From Nocardioides sp. Root240 (GTDB lineage: Bacteria; Actinomycetota; Actinomycetes; Propionibacteriales; Nocardioidaceae): 64,000 nucleotides of DNA. Below, piece after piece: positions 16,915-25,157 of the stretch (its first letter is position 1; every line of letters starts with the position of its first letter). Below the pieces are notes generated by a model, which was not told where the DNA came from, made no database searches, and saw only the letters and a program-made list of their open reading frames with translations. The stretch spans positions 728,886 to 792,885 of the forward strand of contig NZ_LMIT01000010.1 of the NCBI RefSeq assembly GCF_001428825.1. The letters run 5' to 3'. Both the position numbers and the translations under genes were made by a program.

Positions 16915-18030
16915 TCAGTCCAGCGACGTCCGGGTCTCGAGTGCCTCGAGTGCCTCGACGTACTCGTCGAGGAGGCGAGTCATCTCACTCTTGACCGTGG
17001 TGCTGCGCTGCATGTCTCCGATGACCTGACCGACGGCGTAGGTCCAGTAGTCCAGCTCGTGCGCCCGCTCGGCCCGCATGTAGGAGTAGCCGTTGAGGAT
17101 CGACTGCATGGGCCACTGCAGCGGGGAGGGCGCGTCGGGCGCCTGCCACGCGTCGACGTACGGCGTGCGGAGCATCCGTCCCTGCTTGCCGGTCATGACC
17201 TTCGCGATGACCGCGTCCTCGGACTTCGCCTGGAAGAGCTTGTCGCGGGCTTCGAGGCTCAACTCGCCCTCGGCGGTGCCCAGCCACAGGGATCCGAGCC
17301 ATACGCCCTGACAACCCAATGAGAGTGCGGCGAGGACGTGCGAACCCCGCGACACGCCGCCGGCCCCCAGAACAGGCACGCCTGCCGCGGCCTCGACGAC
17401 CTGCGGCCACAGCACCATCGACGCGACATCGCCCACGCTTCCGCCGGCCTCCGTCCCCTGAGCCACCAGGAGATCGACACCGACCTCGACCTGCTTGGCG
17501 GCGTGTCGGGCACTGCCGACGAGGGCACCGACCATGACGCCCTTGGCGTGCGCCTCCTCGACCACCCACTTCGGGGTGACCCCGAGCGCGCCGACAATGA
17601 GCCGAACGGACGGGTGCGCCAAGGAGATCTTGAGCTGACGGGCACTCTTCTCGTTGGTCATCGTCATCTTCTGGGCGTTGTCCGCCATGAACGCGTCGCG
17701 ATCATCCGCGGCAACGTCGCTCAGGCCCGCCTCGTCGAGCATGCCCGTCACGAAATCCATGTAGGAGGGCGGGATGCTCGCGAGGTACTCGTCGGCCTCC
17801 TTCTCGTCCTCGCCGGTGCCGGGGAAGACCAAGTCGACGCCGAACGGCTTTCCGTCGACCTCCTTCTCGAGCCATTCGATGGACATCTCGAGCTCCTCCG
17901 GCGTCATCCACGCAGCGCCGAGGACCCCGAGTCCGCCGGCCTTGGTGACGGCGGCGACGACATCCCTGCAGTGGGAGAAGGCGAAGATCGGCACTTCGAT
18001 GTCCAGCGCCTTGGCCACGTCAGTTCGCAT
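16915..18030 (-). CDS. Nitronate-monooxygenase-like flavoprotein with a changed active site
   Basis: The 371-residue TIM-barrel protein has the NMO/NPD family signatures AVTKAGGLGVLGAAWMTPEE, DLLVAQGTEAGGSVG and VPVLGAGGVSRG. In most class members the fourth to sixth residues after QGTEA are GGH, with His as the catalytic base; here residue 198 is Ser. FMN-binding glycines remain. It may therefore act as a different FMN oxidoreductase rather than oxidise nitronates. The start at ATG 18030 follows GAGAGGA by ten bases. It is the first gene of the operon running to 9730, and a pair of nested inverted repeats lies just upstream at 18051-18082. Confidence 0.75.
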   Translation of the reverse strand: MRTDVAKALDIEVPIFAFSHCRDVVAAVTKAGGLGVLGAAWMTPEELEMSIEWLEKEVDGKPFGVDLVFPGTGEDEKEADEYLASIPPSYMDFVTGMLDEAGLSDVAADDRDAFMADNAQKMTMTNEKSARQLKISLAHPSVRLIVGALGVTPKWVVEEAHAKGVMVGALVGSARHAAKQVEVGVDLLVAQGTEAGGSVGDVASMVLWPQVVEAAAGVPVLGAGGVSRGSHVLAALSLGCQGVWLGSLWLGTAEGELSLEARDKLFQAKSEDAVIAKVMTGKQGRMLRTPYVDAWQAPDAPSPLQWPMQSILNGYSYMRAERAHELDYWTYAVGQVIGDMQRSTTVKSEMTRLLDEYVEALEALETRTSLD

Positions 18031-18050
18031 GTCGGATGGTCCTCTCCAGA

Positions 18051-18082
18051 GTTGACTCAACTGTTCCAGTCAAACTAGGAAC
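18051..18082. promoter_or_regulatory. Nested inverted repeats upstream of the 18-9.7 kb operon
   Basis: Three overlapping inverted repeats occur in 32 bases: GTTGA-C-TCAAC (18051-18061), TTGACT-N10-AGTCAA (18052-18073) and GTTCC-N10-GGAAC (18063-18082). They lie 21-52 bases upstream of the first gene of the operon, a place usual for a repressor site. They do not fit the IclR-type consensus found elsewhere in the window, so another regulator, perhaps of TetR type, would use them. Confidence 0.45.
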
Positions 18083-18167
18083 CGATGGGGTGGTGCGGCA
18101 TTGGAGTGTTCTTGAAGAAGTCACCGACTGGTGGTCGAGACTCCAAGAAGCCGACACCGCGGCCTGT

Positions 18168-18494
18168 TCAATGGGCGCCGCTGAGATTCAGCACGACAAC
18201 ACCGAGAACGATCATCGCGATGGCAGCAGCTTTGGTCAGGCTCATCGGCTCGCCGAGGACGGTGGCCCCGATGACCGCGACCGCCGCAGTGCCCACACCT
18301 GCCCAGACGGCGTAGGCCACCGACACGGGTATCTCCCGGACAACAATCGCCAAGAGGCCAATGGAGGCCACATAGCCGGTCAGCACAAGGGCGGTCCACC
18401 CGAGATGGCGGAACCCGTCCGTCCGGCCGAGAGCCGAAGTTGCGGCGACCTCGACAGTGATGGCGATGGCCAGGAGGCCTGCCGAAAGTATCAC
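18168..18494 (-). CDS. Small multidrug resistance (SMR) family transporter
   Basis: The 108-residue product has four hydrophobic helices and the SMR signature with the membrane-embedded acidic residue in the first helix (AIAITVEVAATSALGRT, Glu15). PVSVAYAVWAGVGTAAVAVI and GEPMSLTKAAAIAMIVLGVV are typical of EmrE/QacE and SugE relatives. SMR dimers export cationic compounds or guanidinium-like metabolites by proton exchange. The GTG start at 18494 lies 14 bases downstream of the CocE hydrolase stop, so it is the tail of that operon. Export of a toxic product, or of guanidinium in the Gdx subclass, is possible; the sequence does not settle which. Confidence 0.9.
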   Translation of the reverse strand: MILSAGLLAIAITVEVAATSALGRTDGFRHLGWTALVLTGYVASIGLLAIVVREIPVSVAYAVWAGVGTAAVAVIGATVLGEPMSLTKAAAIAMIVLGVVVLNLSGAH

Positions 18495-18507
18495 CGGACA
18501 TCCGTTC

Positions 18508-20223
18508 TCAACATGGGACGACCGGCAGCTCGATGTACGACGGCCACCTCGCGTCGTGGTGTACCCGCTGCAGCGCGGAAGTGAAGTTGGGGTTGTCCTG
18601 GTCGCCGGTGTTCAGGTTGCGGTCCCATCGGGGGAAGCAGCTGTTGGTGATCTGCACCCGGATCCGGTGACCCGCCAGGAAGACGTTGCTCGTCGCCCAG
18701 AGGTCGATCTCGATCTCGCGACACGAGTCGGCGCCACTGTCGATGCGGAAGATGCCGTCGGCGAGGTTCAGCGAGCGTCCGTCCGGTCCGACGTCGCAAA
18801 GCCGAGCGACCCAGTCGGCCGACGGAGCCGAGCTCTCGACGTGGAGCCGTACCCGGAGGGGGCCCGTGACCTCAAGGTCCTCCTCGAGGACCTCAGAGGT
18901 GAAGAGGAGGACGTCAGGTCGCGCTTCGATCCGTGCCTGGTCGACGGGGCCGCGCTCGAAGGGGTGGAGGATGAGCGTCCCGCCGTGTGTGGGGACGGGA
19001 TCAGCCGGGTCGTAGACGACCTCGCTCGGGGCCGCATCGACAGCGGGCGCCGCAGTGCTCAGGCTGCCGTCGGCGTGCAGGTGCCATTGCTCGGAACGTG
19101 CGCGCTCCAACGGCCAGGCCTCTTCGAAACGCCACTCGTTGCGGCCCATTACGAAGAGCTGGACCGGCGGCGTTTCGGCGGTCGGCGCGTCATTGACGAG
19201 ATGGCTGCGGAGGAAGGTCAGGACCTCGTCGCTCCAAGAGCCGTTTGGGAAGGCGAACGCATCGCGCATGGACATGACGCCGAACATCTGGTCACCTACC
19301 TTGTCCCCGAACTCCATGTGCGTCCACGGGGCGATGATCAGCCGTGTCTCCCTGCCCAGCACCCGCATCGCCAGGTAGTTGTCGAGGGTGCCCTTGAGGA
19401 GTGCATCGAACCATCCGGCGGTCTGGAGAGTGGGCACCTCGACTCGCTCGTGGCCGGTGATGGCCAGGTGGTTGGTCGCCTCGAAGTCGTTGACGGCATC
19501 GAGTTCCACGAACAACGGCGGCGCGTGCCGTTGCATAACGGGCAGCGCAGTGACGGGGAGGTCCCAGAGACCTTCGTCCGTTAGGCGGTCGTAGTCGCGG
19601 ATCAGGGTGCCCGCGCGCTCCCCGAGTTCGTCGTCAGGTAGGCCTAGGCGGGTCATCCAGTCGAATCCCTGTGCCAGCGGCCACGAGGTGGCGATCGCCA
19701 ACTCCATCGCCCCTCCGCGGGACACGAGGCCGTCTCGCGGGTCGGCCCAGGTCAACAGAGGCGTGATCGCCTTGAGCGCTGGCGGCTGCTCGATCGCCGC
19801 CTGCCACTGGGTGTTGCCGCAGTAGCTGCCTCCGACCATGCCGACGCGGCCGTTCGAGCCGGCCAGCCGCGCGGCCCATGCGATCGTGTCAGCCCCGTCG
19901 TGACCCTCGTGCCGGAGCACTTCCCACACGCCATCTGACGCGAAGCGGCCGCGGACGTCTTGGACCACTACCAGGAAGCCGCGCCGGGCGGCCTCCGTGG
20001 GCGAGACCCCGTTCCATGCGTTCTCGGTGATCGAGCCCTTGCCGTAGGGGGTCCGGACGACCAGTGTCGGCCAAGATCCCTCACCCGCAGGGCGATAGAT
20101 GTCGGCTCGCAACACGACGCCGTCGCGCATGCGTGCGGGGACGTCGAAGTCGACAAGCACGGATGAACACGACGCGCGGTCCAAGTCATCGACCTGTTGG
20201 CCCACACTCTCTGCTGTACTCAC
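18508..20223 (-). CDS. CocE/NonD family hydrolase (first copy)
   Basis: The 571-residue enzyme has the S15/CocE alpha/beta-hydrolase fold: RDGVVLRADIYRP at the start, the nucleophile motif GMVGGSYCGNTQW, and the C-terminal jelly-roll domain with FLAGHRIRVQITNSCFPRWD, which is typical of cocaine-esterase and Xaa-Pro dipeptidyl-peptidase-like proteins. They hydrolyse esters or amides. No signal peptide is visible. The GTG at 20223 has GAAAAGG eight bases upstream, better than a longer frame starting at 20271. It lies in an operon after the nitroreductase. A close paralogue is at 36681-38390, and the two share many identical stretches, so a duplication is likely. Confidence 0.87.
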   Translation of the reverse strand: MSTAESVGQQVDDLDRASCSSVLVDFDVPARMRDGVVLRADIYRPAGEGSWPTLVVRTPYGKGSITENAWNGVSPTEAARRGFLVVVQDVRGRFASDGVWEVLRHEGHDGADTIAWAARLAGSNGRVGMVGGSYCGNTQWQAAIEQPPALKAITPLLTWADPRDGLVSRGGAMELAIATSWPLAQGFDWMTRLGLPDDELGERAGTLIRDYDRLTDEGLWDLPVTALPVMQRHAPPLFVELDAVNDFEATNHLAITGHERVEVPTLQTAGWFDALLKGTLDNYLAMRVLGRETRLIIAPWTHMEFGDKVGDQMFGVMSMRDAFAFPNGSWSDEVLTFLRSHLVNDAPTAETPPVQLFVMGRNEWRFEEAWPLERARSEQWHLHADGSLSTAAPAVDAAPSEVVYDPADPVPTHGGTLILHPFERGPVDQARIEARPDVLLFTSEVLEEDLEVTGPLRVRLHVESSAPSADWVARLCDVGPDGRSLNLADGIFRIDSGADSCREIEIDLWATSNVFLAGHRIRVQITNSCFPRWDRNLNTGDQDNPNFTSALQRVHHDARWPSYIELPVVPC

Positions 20224-20295
20224 CGTCAGAACCTTTTCTCGGGGGTGTTGGGATGGCGGGAGACCGTGCAAGCGGTCAGCCTCGTCGGCGTTCCT

Positions 20296-21021
20296 TCAGA
20301 TCCAGCGGGTGAAGCTCTCAACCGTTTCCCGCGGCGTCTCGAGGGTGTTCACGCGAGCCGATTCGTCGGCGTAGCCGAGAGCCATCCCGCAGACCAGTAC
20401 CTCTTCCTCGCCAGCGCCGATGAACGGCAGGATCACCTTCGGGTAGTAGTTCCACGCTGCTTGGGGGCAGGTGTGCAGGCCGCGTGCGCGGGCAAGGAGC
20501 ATGATGTTCTGGAGGAACATGCCGTAGTCGAGGAGCGAGCCCCGGCCCATGACGCGGTCGATGGTGAAGATCAGCCCTACGGGGGCGTCGAAGAAGTGAT
20601 AGTTGCGCTGCGACTGCGCGTGCATCTTCTCCTTCTCGCCCTTGCTGATGCCCAGAAGGCTGTACAGGCTCCAGCCATTCTGGCGGCGCCGGTCGATGTA
20701 AGGGGAGACCCATTCCTGCGGGTAGTAGTCCGGCTGGTCGCGGTACTTCTCCGCGCTCGCCGGGTTGGCGAAGACCGCGTCATCCGCCTCGCACACCTGA
20801 GAGACGAGGTCGTCCCTGCTCTGGTCCTGCAGTACGTAAACGCGCCATGGCTGGGTGTTGACCCCCGAGGCGGACTGGCGCGCCACATGCAGGATTTCCT
20901 CGATGTCGTTGCGGGAGACCGGCTTGTCCCGCAGGAAGGCGCGGCAGGAGAAGCGGCTTTCGATAGCTGCTTCGACGCTCGTCGGATCGTTCACGACGGT
21001 CGTGAGGCGGGCGGTGACCAT
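20296..21021 (-). CDS. Nitroreductase-family flavoprotein
   Basis: The 241-residue protein begins with VEAAIESRFSCRAFLRDKPV, the FMN-binding Arg/Ser start of the nitroreductase family, then RQSASGVNTQPWRVYVL, also FMN-binding, and ends with a GMALGYADESARVNT-type segment. These dimeric FMN enzymes reduce nitro groups or quinones with NAD(P)H, or act on enones or as dehalogenases. The start ATG 21021 has AGGAG nearby. It is the second gene of the operon whose first gene is the CaiB remnant with IclR-type operators upstream, and precedes the CocE hydrolase. Confidence 0.87.
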   Translation of the reverse strand: MVTARLTTVVNDPTSVEAAIESRFSCRAFLRDKPVSRNDIEEILHVARQSASGVNTQPWRVYVLQDQSRDDLVSQVCEADDAVFANPASAEKYRDQPDYYPQEWVSPYIDRRRQNGWSLYSLLGISKGEKEKMHAQSQRNYHFFDAPVGLIFTIDRVMGRGSLLDYGMFLQNIMLLARARGLHTCPQAAWNYYPKVILPFIGAGEEEVLVCGMALGYADESARVNTLETPRETVESFTRWI

Positions 21022-21067
21022 CCCAGGACTCCTAGCTTTCTGATTTCTGTCCGGCAGGATTTGTGGA

Positions 21068-21430
21068 CTAGATGACGCCGGACTCGCGACCTGCGGCGAT
21101 CTGTCCGGTGGAGAGGCCGAGGACCACGACCACGTCTGCGTCCTTGACCAATTCCTTGAGGATCCGCTGACCGTCTGAGTGGCGCAGGTCGAGCGTTATC
21201 GACTTCTTGTTGCGCGCCTCGACGTTCCACCACAGGCTGTCGCCCTCTTCACCGTGGGGTCCGACGTGACGCAGTGTGTCTCCGCTGACCGGCTGCTCGA
21301 CCTTGATGACGTCGGCGGCGAGGTCCGCGAGCAGCGTTGCCGCGACAGGGCCCGCGACCATCGTGCCGATGTCGATCACCCGGATGCCGGAAAGCGGCCC
21401 GTTGACGCTGCGATCTACGCTCACGCTCAT
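21068..21430 (-). pseudogene. Class III (CaiB/BaiF) CoA-transferase with a large in-frame internal deletion
   Basis: The 120-residue frame starts at ATG 21430 after AGGGAGAG. Residues 12-100 are the normal CaiB N-terminus: LSGIRVIDIGTMVAGPVAAT, DVIKVEQPVSGDTLRHVG and ARNKKSITLDLRHSDGQRIL, up to ADVVV. It then passes directly into VLGLSTGQIAAGRESGVI, which looks like the last 17 residues of CaiB proteins, and stops. About 280 residues, including the catalytic Asp region, are missing, so the product cannot be an active transferase, though it might be a fragment with a structural role. It retains its ribosome-binding site and its operator pair, and it heads the nitroreductase/CocE operon. Confidence 0.72.
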
Positions 21431-21509
21431 CTCTCCCTGCGGTTGGCCACATGAATGCCCGCGTCTAGGAGCGGCGGAGTACCCCGGCAAGGCCGGCCCT
21501 GGCGGATCT

Positions 21510-21546
21510 GTTCCATTACACAGCACACCGTTCCACTCTGTGGTCC
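21510..21546. promoter_or_regulatory. Tandem IclR-type operator pair 1 (CaiB-remnant operon)
   Basis: Two 17-base sites start at 21510 (GTTCCAT-TAC-ACAGCAC) and 21530 (GTTCCAC-TCT-GTGGTCC), exactly 20 bases apart. They lie 80 bases before the minus-strand gene at 21430. The same pair pattern, consensus GTTCCRY-N3-RYGGNAC, occurs at four other places in this window. In the 340-base gap between this gene and the MHS transporter nothing else was recognised besides the second pair at 21680. Confidence 0.72.
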
Positions 21547-21679
21547 ATCCAGTGTGATCGGCCCCAGGGTGACGTGTCAAGGATCAGGAGCCGCCGTGGA
21601 CCGCGACGGCTTCACCGCCCATCCCGCTCCTGTCGAGCCCCAGCCGTTGACACCGAGGCATGTGACGCCCATCATGTTT

Positions 21680-21716
21680 GGGTCACACAGTGGCACGACG
21701 TTCCATTGTGCGGCAC
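21680..21716. promoter_or_regulatory. Tandem IclR-type operator pair 2 (MHS transporter)
   Basis: Sites start at 21680 (GGGTCAC-ACA-GTGGCAC) and 21700 (GTTCCAT-TGT-GCGGCAC), 20 bases apart, ending 54 bases before the transporter ATG at 21771. The upstream site keeps only its right half well; the downstream site fits the consensus. The distance to the gene is usual for a promoter-overlapping operator. Confidence 0.75.
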
Positions 21717-21770
21717 ATCTCGGGCGAGGTTCGTCTCGCCACCACCTCGACTGCCGGAAGTGAACACGCG

Positions 21771-23132
21771 ATGACTGCTCCAGGCTCGCAACCCGACCAA
21801 TCGACGACCCCTCGGGTATCCCAGAAACGGGTCGGCGCGGCCATCGTCGTCGGCACTGCTCTCGAGTACTTCGACTTCTTTCTCTATTCGGCCATGGCCG
21901 CACTGGTGATCGGACCGACCTTCTTTCCCTCTGAGAACTCCGTCGCCAGCGCCATGGCCGCATTGGCAACCTTCGGCATCGGCTTTCTCGCTCGCCCCTT
22001 CGCCGGACTGGTGTTCGGCATCATCGGAGACAAGTTCGGCCGAAAGGCTGTCCTCTCGTGGAGCTTGATCATGATGGGCATCTCGTCCGGACTCATGGGA
22101 CTGCTGCCCTCCTACGCGACCATCGGCGTGGCGGCACCGATCCTGCTCGTCGTTCTTCGAATCGTCCAAGGAGTCGGGGCAGGCGCAGAGTTCAGCTCCG
22201 CGATTGCCGTGTCTTATGAGTACGCCCGCGAAGGCACCCGAGGACGACTCGGTTCCCTGCCGACGCTAGGCGTCAACCTCGGCGTATTCTGCGCATCGCT
22301 GACAGTCGCTGGATTGGCCTTGATCGGTGACGACTTCTTCTATTCCTGGGGCTGGCGGATTCCGTTCGTGGCCAGCTTCGTCCTGGCGCTGGTCGGGTAT
22401 GTCATTCGTTTGAAGCTTCCCGAGAGCCCCGAGTTCACCGCAATGCCCGCCCAGGAAAGCAAGCGGAGTTGGTCCCGGGTCATGGCGGACCTCTTCAGGT
22501 CCGACTGGAGAGGATTGGTCATTGTCTTCGTGGTGTACGCGGGATACGCGCTCGTCGCGACGCTCTGGAAGACCTTCTCGCTGTCTTACCTTTCCGAGTT
22601 CCAGGACGTCAGCGGAGCCGTCAGCAGCTTCGGTGTCACCCTTGCCAGCCTGTTCGCCATCATCTGGACGCCCATATGCGGAAGGCTGTGTGACGCTGTT
22701 CCGGTTCAGCGCGTCCTGGCATTCGGCGGAGCGCTGGTCATCCTGTACTCCTTCCCGTTCTTCTGGCTGCTCGATACCGGGAACTCGTTCGGGATCTGGA
22801 TAGCGTTGATCCTCGGAACGGGCGCTCTTGCACCGCTGCTGTCGGTTGCGGCGAGCCCATTCATGGCTCGGCAGTTCGCGACCAACACACGCGTCACGGG
22901 CTTGGGAGTGGGCAAGGAGTCGAGCGGCGCCGTTGCGGCCGGATTCGGACCGGTGGTGGCGCTCGGTCTCGTCAGTGCTTCTGGAACTGCCAGTACGACA
23001 GGGGTTTCCATGATGTTCGCCGCAGGCGGGGTTATGTTCCTGATCGCGGCTTGGAAGGGCAAGACGACAGCCCCGCAGGTTGGGTCCATCACTGAGCGCA
23101 GTCTCCTGGAGGGCGCTCACCGAGGTAGTTGA
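21771..23132 (+). CDS. MFS transporter of the metabolite:H+ symporter (MHS) family
   Basis: The 453-residue inner-membrane protein has twelve predicted hydrophobic segments, the opening GTALEYFDFFLYSAMAALV, the loop 2-3 motif GDKFGRKAVLSW and RIVQGVGAGAEFSSAIAVS, all typical of MHS (ShiA/KgtP/PcaT-like) symporters of carboxylates such as shikimate, ketoglutarate, citrate or proline betaine. The start at ATG 21771 follows GGAAG; upstream residues in the frame are leader. It is a single-gene unit on the plus strand, divergent from the CaiB-remnant operon and convergent with iclR, with an IclR-type operator pair before it. It probably imports a substrate or an intermediate of the regulon. Confidence 0.9.
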   Translation: MTAPGSQPDQSTTPRVSQKRVGAAIVVGTALEYFDFFLYSAMAALVIGPTFFPSENSVASAMAALATFGIGFLARPFAGLVFGIIGDKFGRKAVLSWSLIMMGISSGLMGLLPSYATIGVAAPILLVVLRIVQGVGAGAEFSSAIAVSYEYAREGTRGRLGSLPTLGVNLGVFCASLTVAGLALIGDDFFYSWGWRIPFVASFVLALVGYVIRLKLPESPEFTAMPAQESKRSWSRVMADLFRSDWRGLVIVFVVYAGYALVATLWKTFSLSYLSEFQDVSGAVSSFGVTLASLFAIIWTPICGRLCDAVPVQRVLAFGGALVILYSFPFFWLLDTGNSFGIWIALILGTGALAPLLSVAASPFMARQFATNTRVTGLGVGKESSGAVAAGFGPVVALGLVSASGTASTTGVSMMFAAGGVMFLIAAWKGKTTAPQVGSITERSLLEGAHRGS

Positions 23133-23252
23133 CGGACCGCTGCCACACGCCTGGGATGCGTTCAGCGAGTCGAGAGCCCGTCCGGCGTCGGAGCATCCCG
23201 TGGTCTGGCGCCGGGCTTTCTGGCAACGAGCCGTGGGCGCAGGCGACTTCGC

Positions 23253-24005
23253 CTACAGGTCTTCTCCGAAACGGCCAGCGATGGTGCGCGCAGCGTCCAT
23301 CACGTATTGACCGAACGCCTCTTCCAGTTCAGGGGTCATTCGCTGAGCTGGCGTGGACACGCCGATACTGGCGATACCCACGCCGCCGACGACGATCGGG
23401 GCAGCGACGGCGTGGACACCGTCGCGGAACTGACCCTCGCCCGAAGCGAAGCCCCGCTCTCGGGCTCGACGAATGACATCCTCGAAAGCGGCCGGGTCGG
23501 TGACGGTCGACGGGGTGGACGCCGTCAGCCCCTTGGAAATCAGGTCCCGCAGAACCTGTTCGGGTTGCGTGGACAGGAGCGCGCGCCCGTTGGTGGACGC
23601 ATGGAGCGGCAGGACATCCCCCGGATCGACATGGGCGCGGACCGCCTGGGGACTGTCGAGACACTCGACGACCACGACCGTGTCATCCCGCTGGACGACT
23701 AGGTGGACGGTCTCTCGCGTCGCGTCACGCAACTGCTCCATCACGGGCAGTGCGGTCGAGCGGAGTCCGTTCCCCGCGTGGTGGTGCTGCCCGAGACGGA
23801 ACATCTTGGGTGTCAGGGTCCAGCGGGTCGTCTCGCCACGAACGTCCGCGGCCCAGCCGGCCTCCTTGAGCGTGAGCAGCATGCGCTGCACCGAGCTCTT
23901 GGGGGCCCCCAGGTCGCGCGCGATCTCGGAGACACCCACGAGACCGGGCTCGGACAACCGCTCCAGAACACGCGTTGCCGTGAGGACGCTCTGGACGACG
24001 CTCAT
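23253..24005 (-). CDS. IclR-family transcriptional regulator
   Basis: The 250-residue protein has an N-terminal winged helix (VSEIARDLGAPKSSVQRMLL, residues about 20-45) and an IclR effector domain with LPLHASTNGRALL, GFASGEGQFRDGVHAVAAPI and SIGVSTPAQRM. IclR proteins act as tetramers or dimers of dimers that repress or activate catabolic operons when they bind an organic acid. The start ATG 24005 is chosen because residues before it are not conserved. It has its own operator pair at 24048-24084, suggesting autoregulation. The same site pattern at four other promoters makes it the best candidate regulator of the 18-46 kb regulon. Confidence 0.88.
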   Translation of the reverse strand: MSVVQSVLTATRVLERLSEPGLVGVSEIARDLGAPKSSVQRMLLTLKEAGWAADVRGETTRWTLTPKMFRLGQHHHAGNGLRSTALPVMEQLRDATRETVHLVVQRDDTVVVVECLDSPQAVRAHVDPGDVLPLHASTNGRALLSTQPEQVLRDLISKGLTASTPSTVTDPAAFEDVIRRARERGFASGEGQFRDGVHAVAAPIVVGGVGIASIGVSTPAQRMTPELEEAFGQYVMDAARTIAGRFGEDL

Positions 24006-24047
24006 CCGAAATCCCCTGTCCGCAGACCCGTTTGCATGCGCCCAAAC

Positions 24048-24084
24048 GTACCATCCTGTGGAACGAGAGGCCGCACAACGGGAC
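24048..24084. promoter_or_regulatory. Tandem IclR-type operator pair 3 (iclR gene)
   Basis: Sites start at 24048 (GTACCAT-CCT-GTGGAAC) and 24068 (AGGCCGC-ACA-ACGGGAC; on the other strand GTCCCGT-TGT-GCGGCCT), 20 bases apart, ending 43 bases before the iclR start at 24005. The second site is the weaker on its left arm. Confidence 0.7.
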
Positions 24085-24137
24085 ACTACGCGCGGTGGGG
24101 GTTTCTCGTGGCATCTCCCGCCGGGACGCTTGTCCGG

Positions 24138-25157
24138 TCAGGCGGGGCGCACACGCTCCGCGACGCGCGCCCCGGCCTCGGCCAGGGCCGTTGGGTCGGA
24201 CGCGACCATGATGCCATCGAACCGCTCTGCGAACTCGCCAAGATCGAGGTCGATCGACCCCACGACGGCAAAAACCGGCTTGTTCGCCACGCGGGTCAGC
24301 ACCGCGGAGATGATCTTGCCCTGTTGGGTCTGGGAATCCAGCCGTCCTTCTCCGACGACGATCGCCATGGCGTCGCCCGCGAGCCGGTCGAAGTCGATCA
24401 TGTCGAGGACGTAGTCAGCGCCGGAGACCAGTTCTGCGCCGTACCAGGACCACAGGGCTCCGCTGAACCCTCCGGCCGCACCCGTGCGGGCCACGCCACG
24501 AGGATCGCTCGGATAGCCGCCGGCCTGCTCGTGCAGGCGAGCGGTGAGAAGTCCTACCTGGTCGGGATCGGCACCCTTCTGGGGACCGAACACCACGGCT
24601 GCGTCCTCGAAGCTCGTCGTCACGTCGCACAGCACGGTGATCCGTGCGCCGCGGAGACCACCTCGCTCCGCGATGGCGGCGACCGCCCCGGCTCCGCCAT
24701 CGGTCGTGGCGCTGCCGCCTGCAGCGATGACGATGTGCCCCGCTCCCCGCTCGGCAGCGTGGGCAACCAGGAGGCCCGTGCCGAAGGTGTCGGATGCCAG
24801 GGCGTCGTCGTCGTCGCGGCGAAGCCCCAGGCCGCTCGCGGCGGCCAGCTCGATGATCGCCACGCCTTCGCGCGTGAGCGCGTAGGCAGCCCGGAGCGGG
24901 TCCCGCCACGGACCGACGGTCTCCACCTCCACCACGTCGGCGCTGAGGGCGTGCCGAAGGACGTCGTAGGTTCCCTCGCCACCGTCCGCCAAGGGACACT
25001 CCACCGCAGTGGCGCCCGCTGCCCGGGCGCCGCGCGCGATGTGAGCCGCCACCTCGGCGGCGGCGTAGGTCCCCTTGAAGCTGTCCGGGGCCACCAACAC
25101 GGTAGGGCTCGCCGAGCCGCCGAGGTGCTTTCCGGAGGCTCCCGACCGCTGCATCAC
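24138..25157 (-). CDS. Glycerate kinase (GlxK/GarK family)
   Basis: The 339-residue enzyme has the glycerate kinase motifs VLVAPDSFKGTYAAAEVA at the N-terminus, CPLADGGEGTYDVL, AAGGSATTDGGAGAVAA and VVGEGRLDSQTQQGK. It phosphorylates D-glycerate with ATP to 2- or 3-phosphoglycerate, feeding glycolysis. The 4-base overlap with the hydroxyacid dehydrogenase gene upstream couples the two: the dehydrogenase would give glycerate, the kinase would send it to central metabolism. It is the last gene of the 34.1-24.1 kb operon. It starts 10 residues before the conserved part. Confidence 0.9.
   Translation of the reverse strand: MMQRSGASGKHLGGSASPTVLVAPDSFKGTYAAAEVAAHIARGARAAGATAVECPLADGGEGTYDVLRHALSADVVEVETVGPWRDPLRAAYALTREGVAIIELAAASGLGLRRDDDDALASDTFGTGLLVAHAAERGAGHIVIAAGGSATTDGGAGAVAAIAERGGLRGARITVLCDVTTSFEDAAVVFGPQKGADPDQVGLLTARLHEQAGGYPSDPRGVARTGAAGGFSGALWSWYGAELVSGADYVLDMIDFDRLAGDAMAIVVGEGRLDSQTQQGKIISAVLTRVANKPVFAVVGSIDLDLGEFAERFDGIMVASDPTALAEAGARVAERVRPA

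Noticed and set aside
18063-18101. Possible sixth IclR-type site in front of the 18-9.7 kb operon
   Set aside because: GTTCCAG occurs but the second half-site and the 20-base partner do not fit the consensus. The local inverted repeats are of another kind.
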